A stretch of DNA of 5,738 bases. Origin: CAIOSQ01 sp044359885 (lineage in GTDB: Bacteria; Pseudomonadota; Alphaproteobacteria; CACIAM-22H2). Made by a program: the position numbers and the translations under genes. Under the pieces are notes generated by a model. It did not search any database. It had not been told where the DNA came from and worked only from the letters and a program-made list of their open reading frames with translations. Within the stretch, counting starts at the first letter, position 1. The number at the start of each line of letters is the position of its first letter. The stretch is taken from positions 1 through 5,738 of the forward strand of contig JBIKLI010000289.1 in the NCBI GenBank assembly GCA_044359885.1, in the 5' to 3' direction. Shown here one piece after another: positions 1 to 4,946 of this stretch.

Positions 1-101
1 AACCCCGCCAGTCCGCTCGCCAACAGCAGCGCGAGCACGCCGGCGTCGACCGCGAACCCTAGCGTCCCGACGATGGCGAATCGCAGGAAACGTGCGGTCA
101 A
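1..101 (-). CDS. GtrA-like membrane protein, N-terminal fragment (runs off left edge)
   Basis: Reading leftwards from a TTG at 101-99 gives 33 residues, beginning (M)TARFLRFAIVGTLGFAVDAG and followed by a leucine/alanine-rich stretch, with no stop before the window edge. The R-F-x-(K/R)-F-x-x-V-G-x-x-x-x-x-V-D pattern at the start of a first transmembrane helix is typical of the GtrA family. These are small proteins with about four helices, linked to movement of lipid-linked sugars across the inner membrane during polysaccharide or O-antigen modification. The TTG overlaps the TGA stop of the upstream DUF2938 gene (shared bases 99-100), and no Shine-Dalgarno sequence is visible before it. This suggests translational coupling and a shared transcript. 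Only one helix is visible, so the family call is likely rather than certain. The function is inferred from the family only. Confidence 0.68.
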   Translation of the reverse strand, partial: MTARFLRFAIVGTLGFAVDAGVLALLLASGLAG

Positions 102-577
102 CGGATCAGCAGCGCGGCGCCCCAGAGGCCGAAGGCGAAGGCCGTATGGGCGAGGATGTTGAGGAGGCGGACCTGCATCGCGTTGGGCCGCTTCGACGCG
201 GCCCAGCCCGCGCCCATGCCCGGCTGCATCAGGAACCAGCCCGCAGCGATCGTCACCATGCCGAGGATCCAGGCCGGCAGGAAGGTCGGCGATGCGGCCC
301 AGCCCGGCCCCGCCGCGATCAGGAGGATCCCGGCGTAGACGACGCCCACGGCGTAATGGCCGATCCAGCCGATGGCGAGTTCGTTGCGCCAGGGCTCTGC
401 CGCGGCGATGTCGTCATGGAAGACCCGGCCCTGCGCGACGTTACAGAACCAGCGTCCGGCGAGCGCCCAGTTGGACCTGGGAACGCCGAAGACGCGATTG
501 AGCAGGATCGCCCATGCATCCATCGCGGCGGTGCCGCCGATGCCGATGACAATAGCCTTAAAAAGAAACTCGGACAT
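98..577 (-). CDS. DUF2938 family membrane protein
   Basis: This 159-residue protein of unknown function matches the DUF2938 family in length and pattern. About four hydrophobic segments can be seen, near residues 5-26, 71-90, 98-118 and 138-158, so it is probably an inner-membrane protein. Family-like features are the N-terminal G-G-T-A-A-M-D-x-W segment (about 14-22), a W-x-x-G-R-W-F-like region (about 37-44), the P-G-M-G-A-G-x-A-A-S-K-x-P loop (119-131) and the following Q-x-R-L-x-N-x-L-A-H-x-x-F segment (135-147). The ATG at 577-575 is preceded by a strong ribosome-binding site (AAGGGGGAG at 593-585), and its first residues fit the family start. It lies 17 bp after the HAD gene, and its stop overlaps the start of the GtrA-like gene, so all three are probably co-transcribed. 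The frame stays open far upstream, through the HAD gene, but that extension is a GC-rich shadow. No biochemical role is known to me. Confidence 0.85.
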   Translation of the reverse strand: MSEFLFKAIVIGIGGTAAMDAWAILLNRVFGVPRSNWALAGRWFCNVAQGRVFHDDIAAAEPWRNELAIGWIGHYAVGVVYAGILLIAAGPGWAASPTFLPAWILGMVTIAAGWFLMQPGMGAGWAASKRPNAMQVRLLNILAHTAFAFGLWGAALLIR

Positions 578-584
578 CGCGCGT

Positions 585-593
585 CTCCCCCTT
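585..593 (-). promoter_or_regulatory. Ribosome-binding site of the DUF2938 gene
   Basis: AAGGGGGAG on the minus strand lies 7 bases before the ATG at 577-575, in the 17-bp gap after the HAD stop codon. It fixes the DUF2938 start, since the frame is open for hundreds of bases further upstream. Confidence 0.75.
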
Positions 594-594
594 G

Positions 595-1317
595 TCACCG
601 GGCCTGCTCGGCGCGGTGCGCCGCGACCAGTGCCGCCATGCTTTCGAAGCGGAAATCGTAGCGCGGCGTCGTCCCGGGATCCATCGTCGCCCCGAAACCG
701 CCGGACGCGTGGCGGCGATGGATCCAGGCCGAGCGCAGTCCGGCCGCGTTGGCCGGCGCATGGTCGTGGAACAGGCTCTCCGCGACATGCAGGACCTGGT
801 CCGGCGCGATGCCGCGCCGGGCGAGCACCTCGAGCATGTAGCCGAAATTGCGCGGCGACGGCTTGTAGGAGCCGATGTCCTCGGCGACGCAGATCGCGTC
901 GAAGCCGACGCCCAGCCGGCGGGCGCTGTGCGCGAAGCTGGCATTGTCGACATTCGAGAGGATCACCAGCCCGAAATGGCGCGAGAGATGGGCAAGCGCC
1001 GCTGCGGAGTCGGGGAAGGCGGGCCAGTCGGCGATCGAGCGCCCATAGGCCACGCATTCGTCCCAGGTCGCGGGTGCCCGCCATTCCTCGGCCAGGCGCT
1101 TGCAGACCACCGCCAGCAGATCTCGATAGGGCATGGCCGGGGTGTAGCGCTGCTGCGCGGATTCGGCGCGCGCATGGGCCTCGAGGATCGCGTCGCGCGA
1201 CAGGGGGGTGGCCGCGCGCGACGCGATCGGCGCCAGCGCGGCGGACATGCCGCTCTCCCAGTCGATCAGCGTGCCGTAGCAGTCGAAGCTCAGGACCTTG
1301 AAATCGGAAAGGCGCAT
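595..1317 (-). CDS. HAD-superfamily hydrolase, 2-haloacid dehalogenase-like (HAD-IA)
   Basis: This 240-residue soluble protein has the full set of HAD motifs. Motif I is S-F-D-C-Y-G-T-L-I-D (10-19), with nucleophile D12 and T16. Motif II is L-S-N-V-D (120-124), with S121. The motif III lysine is K152 in S-Y-K-P-S-P-x-N-F. Motif IV is H-V-A-E-S-L-F-H-D-H (177-186), with E180 and D185. Residues of about 15-90 would form the C1 helical cap. D-x-Y-G-T, the length and the S-x-K-P-x-P-x-x-F motif place it with type II 2-haloacid dehalogenases, which remove halide from 2-haloalkanoic acids through an aspartyl ester. However, the serine and asparagine that flank the motif IV aspartate in characterised L-2-haloacid dehalogenases appear to be replaced here by E180 and L182. 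A phosphatase or another hydrolase activity is therefore equally possible. The start is well fixed: an in-frame stop lies at 1336-1338 and GGAG lies about 12 bases upstream of the ATG. It is the first gene of the minus-strand unit and is divergent from the ABC importer. Confidence 0.88.
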   Translation of the reverse strand: MRLSDFKVLSFDCYGTLIDWESGMSAALAPIASRAATPLSRDAILEAHARAESAQQRYTPAMPYRDLLAVVCKRLAEEWRAPATWDECVAYGRSIADWPAFPDSAAALAHLSRHFGLVILSNVDNASFAHSARRLGVGFDAICVAEDIGSYKPSPRNFGYMLEVLARRGIAPDQVLHVAESLFHDHAPANAAGLRSAWIHRRHASGGFGATMDPGTTPRYDFRFESMAALVAAHRAEQAR

Positions 1318-1363
1318 GCGGGCGAACGTCTCCGATCAGCACCGGTCTGCGCAAGCCAGGAAT

Positions 1364-1375
1364 TTGTCATGACAA
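1364..1375. promoter_or_regulatory. Palindromic candidate operator TTGTCATGACAA
   Basis: A perfect 12-bp inverted repeat without a spacer lies near the middle of the divergent region. Position and symmetry fit a dimeric repressor or activator site that could control both directions. I cannot assign a regulator family, and no regulator gene is present in the window. The site also contains an ATG (1369-1371) in frame with the binding-protein gene. Confidence 0.4.
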
Positions 1376-1423
1376 GACCGCCAAGGCCATGCTCGATTTA
1401 CGGTCTTTCGTCAGACAGAAGAC

Positions 1424-1429
1424 AGGGAG
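1424..1429 (+). promoter_or_regulatory. Ribosome-binding site of the solute-binding protein gene
   Basis: AGGGAG lies 5 bases before the ATG at 1435. Together with the signal peptide that begins at this ATG, it supports the chosen start over the in-frame ATG at 1369. Confidence 0.7.
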
Positions 1430-1434
1430 TCCCC

Positions 1435-3012
1435 ATGATCCGAAGCTTGCGCGCCGGCGCCTGCGCCGCCGCCCTTCTCGCCGCCGCCTTCGCCGGCGGG
1501 GCCGACGCGAAGACCCTGCGCTGGTCCTTCCAGGGCGACATCGCCACGCTCGATCCGTACGCGCATACCGAGAGCTTCACGGCGAACGTCCTGCACCACA
1601 TCTACGACCCGCTGGTGCGGCGGAACAAGGACCTCGCGATCGAACCGGCGCTCGCCGAGTCCTGGCAGGTGGTCGAGCCGACGCGCTGGCGCTTCAAGCT
1701 GCGCGCGGGCGTCAGGTTCCACAACGGCAACGCCTTCGACGCCGACGACGTCGTCGCCTCGGTCGCCCGACTGCTGGATCCGGCGGCGCGCGCACGCGGC
1801 AATCTCGCGACCGTGCTGCGGGCCGAGAAGGTCGACGCGATGACCGTCGACTTCGTCCTCCGCGGTCCATATCCGCTGCTGCTGAACGACCTCACCGGCA
1901 TCTACATCATGGACAAGGAATGGCTGGAGGCGAACAACGCCACCCGGCCCGGCAACATCACCACGGGCGTCACCACCTTCGCGTCGAGCAACGCCAACGG
2001 CACCGGTCCGTTCAAGCTCGACTCCTATGTCGCCGATTCGCGGCTGGTCATGACCGTGAACCCCGACTGGTGGGACCGCCGACCCGAGCACAATCTGACC
2101 CGGATCGAATTCCGTCCGATCAAGTCCGACGCCACGCGGGTCGCGGCCCTGCTTTCGGGCGAACTCGATTTGATCGTCCCCGCGCCGCTGCAGGACCTGC
2201 AGCGCATCGCCGGCGCCCCGGGCCTCAAGGTGATCGAGGAACCGTCGCTGCGGGTGATCTTCTTCGGCTTCAACTGGCGCGACTCGCTGCAGGTGGCGCC
2301 GGGGCAGAAGAACCCGCTGAAGGACGTCAAGGTCCGCCAGGCGCTGGCCCACGCGATCGACCTCGACACGATCCAGCGGCGGGTCATGCGCGGCAAGTCG
2401 CGCAATGTCGGCGTGATGGTGGCGCCACCGGTTCCCGGCTATTCGGCGGCACTGGACCAGATCTACCCCTTCGATCCCGAGCGTGCGAAGCGGCTGCTGG
2501 CGGAGGCCGGCTATCCCAACGGCTTCAAGACGCGGCTCTCCTGCCCGAACGACCGCTACATCAACGACGAGCAGACCTGCATCGCGGTCGCGGCGATGTG
2601 GGGCCGGGTCGGGGTGACCACCGACCTCGCGATCGAGAGCAAGACCACCTATTTCCCGAAGGTCGACAAGGGCGAGACAGACATCTACATGCTCGGCTGG
2701 GCGACGCTGCCGCCGATGGACGGGTTCTCGGTGCTCTCGGCGCTCCTGGCGACGCGCAAGGACAGCCTGGGCGGGAACAATCCAAACGGGTTCTCCGATC
2801 CGCGCATCGACGCGCTGGTGGCCGCGGCCGCGACCGAGCTGGACGAGACGAAGCGTCGCGCGGCGCTCACCGCGGCGCTGAAGATCACCCGCGACGACGT
2901 CGTCTATCTGCCGCTGCACCAGCAACCCGTGGCGTGGGCCGCGCGCGCGAATGTCGACGTCGTCAACTTCGCGGACGAGTATGTCCGGCTGTGGTTCGCG
3001 AAGGTGAACTGA
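1435..3012 (+). CDS. Peptide/nickel-type ABC transporter periplasmic solute-binding protein (SBP family 5)
   Basis: This 525-residue protein is the extracytoplasmic receptor of a Dpp/Opp-type importer. A Sec signal peptide is clear: R3 and R6, a hydrophobic alanine/leucine core (about 7-21), and an A-D-A site predicting cleavage after residue 25. Family 5 landmarks follow in order: the T-L-D-P-Y start of the mature domain (38-42), Y-D-P-L-V (57-61), L-A-E-S-W (73-77), V-R-F-H-N-G-N-A-F-D-A-D-D-V (93-106), N-G-T-G-P-F-K-L (188-195), V-R-Q-A-L-A-H-A-I-D (300-309), A-E-A-G-Y-P-N-G-F (356-364) and Y-L-P-L-H-Q-Q-P (491-498). The length is normal. C370 and C382 could form a disulfide in the periplasm. 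No lipobox is seen, so it should be soluble rather than lipid-anchored. It heads the operon and is separated from the permease genes by a strong hairpin. The ligand cannot be read from the sequence. An in-frame ATG at 1369 would add 22 residues and is less likely. Confidence 0.93.
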   Translation: MIRSLRAGACAAALLAAAFAGGADAKTLRWSFQGDIATLDPYAHTESFTANVLHHIYDPLVRRNKDLAIEPALAESWQVVEPTRWRFKLRAGVRFHNGNAFDADDVVASVARLLDPAARARGNLATVLRAEKVDAMTVDFVLRGPYPLLLNDLTGIYIMDKEWLEANNATRPGNITTGVTTFASSNANGTGPFKLDSYVADSRLVMTVNPDWWDRRPEHNLTRIEFRPIKSDATRVAALLSGELDLIVPAPLQDLQRIAGAPGLKVIEEPSLRVIFFGFNWRDSLQVAPGQKNPLKDVKVRQALAHAIDLDTIQRRVMRGKSRNVGVMVAPPVPGYSAALDQIYPFDPERAKRLLAEAGYPNGFKTRLSCPNDRYINDEQTCIAVAAMWGRVGVTTDLAIESKTTYFPKVDKGETDIYMLGWATLPPMDGFSVLSALLATRKDSLGGNNPNGFSDPRIDALVAAAATELDETKRRAALTAALKITRDDVVYLPLHQQPVAWAARANVDVVNFADEYVRLWFAKVN

Positions 3013-3019
3013 CCGGGAC

Positions 3020-3055
3020 CGCCCGGCCCCGCGCCGCGAGGCGCGGGGCCGGGCG
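3020..3055 (+). repeat. Intercistronic hairpin, 16-bp perfect stem with GCGA tetraloop
   Basis: Bases 3020-3035 pair perfectly with 3040-3055 around the loop GCGA (3036-3039), which is a GNRA tetraloop. The stem is almost pure G/C and begins 7 bases after the stop of the binding-protein gene. No run of T follows, so it does not look like a simple intrinsic terminator. In Dpp/Opp and maltose-type operons, hairpins in this position protect the 3' end of the binding-protein mRNA or partly terminate transcription, giving more receptor than permease. That role is inferred here from position and structure. Confidence 0.75.
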
Positions 3056-3084
3056 CCAACCTCCGCCGCAGCGATGCGCAACAC

Positions 3085-4056
3085 ATGATCGCCATACTGG
3101 CTTCGCGGCTCGCCCAGGGGCTGCTGGTGATGCTGGCCGTCAGCGCGCTGGCCTTCCTCATGTTCCGGTTCGTCGGAGATCCGGTGCAGACGATGTCCCG
3201 CGAGGACGCGACCCCGCAGGAAAAGGCAGAGCTGCGCGTGGCGCTGGGACTGGACCAGCCGGTGCCGGTCCAGTACGCCCGGTTCCTTGCCCGCGTCGTG
3301 CGCGGCGATCTGGGAATCAGCTACCGCACGCAGCGGCCGGTGTTGCCGCTGATCGCGGCGCGCCTGCCGGCGACGATGGAACTGGTGCTGGCGGCGACGC
3401 TGCTGGCGCTGACGCTGGGCATCCCGCTCGGCGTCGTCTGCGCGCTGCGTCCGGACGGGATCCCGGCACGCGCCGTCCAGGCCGTGTCGCTGGTCGGCAT
3501 ATCGACCCCGACCTTCGTGACGGGGATCGCGCTGATCCTGGTCTTCGCGGTCGGCCTCGGGCTGGTGCCGTCCTTCGGCCGCGGCGAGGTCGTGGCGCTG
3601 GGCTGGTGGACCACCGGCGCCCTCACCGTCAGCGGCCTGAAATCCCTCGTCCTGCCTGCGATCACCCTGTCGCTGTTCCAGATGACGCTGATCATGCGGC
3701 TGGTGCGGTCGGAGATGATCGACGTCCTGTCGGCCGACTACATCCGTTTCGCGCGCGCCCGCGGGCTGCCGCCGGGCTACGTCCATTATCGGCTGGCGCT
3801 GCGCAACGCGCTGATGCCGGTGATCACCGTGACCGGGCTGCAGATCGGCCAGCTGATCGCCTTCGCGATCGTCACCGAGACCGTGTTCCAGTGGCCGGGC
3901 ATGGGACTGCTCTTCATCCAGGCGGTCGGCTTCGCGGACATTCCGGTCATGGCCGCCTATCTGCTGTTCGTCGGCGCGCTGTTCGTCGCGCTCAACACGC
4001 TGGTCGACCTGGTCTACGTCCTGGTCGATCCGCGGCTGCGCGCGAGCGTCGCATGA
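3085..4056 (+). CDS. ABC transporter permease, DppB/OppB-like
   Basis: This 323-residue inner-membrane protein is the first channel subunit of the importer. It has the DppB layout: a first helix (about 9-29), a periplasmic stretch of about 70 residues containing L-G-L-D-Q-P-V-P-V-Q-Y (54-64) and G-D-L-G-I-S-Y (74-80), and then about five more helices (roughly 98-121, 133-157, 186-206, 246-268 and 287-312). The cytoplasmic EAA loop that contacts the ATPase is visible at about 218-247 (D-Y-I-R-F-A-R-A-R-G-L and the downstream R-N-A-L-M-P-V). The ending V-D-P-R-L-R is typical of the family. The ATG at 3085 gives the expected short N-terminus, but no good Shine-Dalgarno sequence precedes it, so expression may be low. 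The gene lies 72 bp after the binding-protein gene, behind the hairpin, and its TGA overlaps the start of the next permease (ATGA). Confidence 0.93.
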   Translation: MIAILASRLAQGLLVMLAVSALAFLMFRFVGDPVQTMSREDATPQEKAELRVALGLDQPVPVQYARFLARVVRGDLGISYRTQRPVLPLIAARLPATMELVLAATLLALTLGIPLGVVCALRPDGIPARAVQAVSLVGISTPTFVTGIALILVFAVGLGLVPSFGRGEVVALGWWTTGALTVSGLKSLVLPAITLSLFQMTLIMRLVRSEMIDVLSADYIRFARARGLPPGYVHYRLALRNALMPVITVTGLQIGQLIAFAIVTETVFQWPGMGLLFIQAVGFADIPVMAAYLLFVGALFVALNTLVDLVYVLVDPRLRASVA

Positions 4057-4946
4057 TCGCGGCCGGCCTGCGCAATCTTCCGCCGTCGGTCGCGCTGGCG
4101 GCCCTCGTGGCGCTGCTGATGCTGCTCGCCGCCGCGGGCGCGCCGCTGATCGCGCCGTCCGACCCCACGGACATCCGCAGCTTCAACCTCGCCGATTCCG
4201 AGATCCCGCCGGTGTTCATGGCCGACGGCGACCGTCGTTTCCTGCTCGGCACCGACAACCAGGGTCGCGACATGCTCTCGGCCATGCTCTACGGCGCTCG
4301 GGTGTCGGTCGCGATCGGCGCCTGTGCCGTCGGCATGGCGGCGCTGCTGGGCGTGACGCTGGGACTGGTCGCCGGCTATGCCGGCGGGCGGACCGACGCG
4401 GCGATCATGCGCGTCGCCGACGTCATCCTCAGCTTTCCGACCATCCTGCTGGCGCTGCTTGTCGCCGGCATCGCGCGGGCCCTGCTGCCGGGCGCCGATT
4501 CCGCACGGCTCGCCCCGCTGGTCCTGATCGGCGCGATCGCGGTCCACGACTGGGTGCAATATGCACGCACCGTGCGCGCGGCGACGATGGTCGAGAGCGC
4601 CAAGGACTACGTCAAGGCGGCGCGGGTGATCGGCCTGCCGCCGTCGCGCATCCTGCTGCGCCACGTCCTGCCCAACGTCGTCGGACCGGTGCTGGTGATC
4701 GCGACCATCCATCTCGCGGGCGCCGTCCTCACCGAGGCGACCCTGTCCTTCCTGGGTGTGGGCATGCCGCCGACCTATCCCTCGCTCGGCACGCTGATCC
4801 GCATCGGCAACGAGTTCGTGTTCTCCGGCATCTGGTGGATCGCGACGCTGCCGGCGGCGACGCTGGTGATCCTCGTGCTGGCGGTGAACGTCGTCGGCGA
4901 CTGGCTGCGCGACCGCTTCAACCCGAAGCTTCGGGGTCGCCCATGA
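4053..4946 (+). CDS. ABC transporter permease, DppC/OppC-like
   Basis: This 297-residue inner-membrane protein is the second channel subunit and pairs with the DppB-like protein. An N-terminal helix (about 12-34) leads into A-P-S-D-P-T-D (34-40) and the family hallmark L-G-T-D-N-Q-G-R-D (65-73). Further helices lie near 82-110, 121-146, 152-172, 206-227 and 258-283. The EAA loop at about 184-215 (K-D-Y-V-K-A-A-R-V-I-G-L, then H-V-L-P-N-V) is intact, as is E-A-T-L-S-F-L-G-V-G-M-P-P (228-240). The segment before L-G-T-D (about 50-64) is slightly longer than in E. coli DppC; I believe this variant is common in alphaproteobacterial peptide transporters. Start and stop both sit in ATGA overlaps (4053-4056 and 4943-4946), so translation of the three genes is probably coupled. 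The same frame is open upstream across the preceding genes, but the ATG at 4053 gives the family N-terminus. Confidence 0.93.
   Translation: MIAAGLRNLPPSVALAALVALLMLLAAAGAPLIAPSDPTDIRSFNLADSEIPPVFMADGDRRFLLGTDNQGRDMLSAMLYGARVSVAIGACAVGMAALLGVTLGLVAGYAGGRTDAAIMRVADVILSFPTILLALLVAGIARALLPGADSARLAPLVLIGAIAVHDWVQYARTVRAATMVESAKDYVKAARVIGLPPSRILLRHVLPNVVGPVLVIATIHLAGAVLTEATLSFLGVGMPPTYPSLGTLIRIGNEFVFSGIWWIATLPAATLVILVLAVNVVGDWLRDRFNPKLRGRP

Larger units (their letters stand above)
1318..1434. promoter_or_regulatory. Divergent intergenic region between HAD hydrolase and ABC importer genes
   Basis: These 117 bp separate the starts of two divergent transcription units, so both promoters are expected here. 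The stretch 1361-1420 is visibly richer in A/T than the flanking genes. I could not find a sigma-70 -35/-10 pair with sensible spacing on either strand. TTGTCA (1364-1369) resembles a -35 box, but nothing convincing lies 16-18 bp away, and GATTTA (1395-1400) is too far. The region contains a 12-bp palindrome and three copies of CGGTCT in mixed orientation, described separately. Confidence 0.6.

Noticed and set aside
372..1301. A 309-codon plus-strand frame opposite DUF2938 and HAD
   Set aside because: Arginine- and proline-rich shadow with no domain; the minus strand carries the four HAD motifs and a DUF2938 protein with a good ribosome-binding site.
98..1354. A single 418-residue minus-strand protein ending with the DUF2938 sequence (possible fusion)
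   Set aside because: The N-terminal two-thirds is an out-of-frame reading of the HAD gene. A strong ribosome-binding site at 585-593 and the family N-terminus show that DUF2938 starts at 577.
1364..1400. A sigma-70 promoter made of TTGTCA (1364-1369) and GATTTA (1395-1400)
   Set aside because: The spacing is 25 bp, far from the usual 16-18, and GATTTA is a poor -10 match.
592..3012. An open frame of 806 codons on the plus strand starting inside the antisense of the HAD gene
   Set aside because: Only the part from 1435 encodes a recognisable protein, with signal peptide and ribosome-binding site. The upstream part is the complement of the well-supported HAD and divergent region, and stays open because of high GC.
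3020..3055. Rho-independent terminator ending the operon after the binding-protein gene
   Set aside because: No T-run follows the stem, and three more genes of the same importer continue directly downstream, so full termination is unlikely; kept as an intercistronic hairpin.
1411..3786. A 791-codon open frame antisense to the importer genes
   Set aside because: It has low-complexity composition rich in arginine, glutamine and histidine, no recognisable domain, and lies opposite genes with strong motifs; this is typical of GC-rich DNA.
1389..4946. A plus-strand frame open for 1185 codons across the binding-protein and first permease genes
   Set aside because: The part before 4053 is an arginine- and glycine-rich out-of-frame reading of two genes with clear family motifs. 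Only the final 297 residues (the DppC-like permease) are real.
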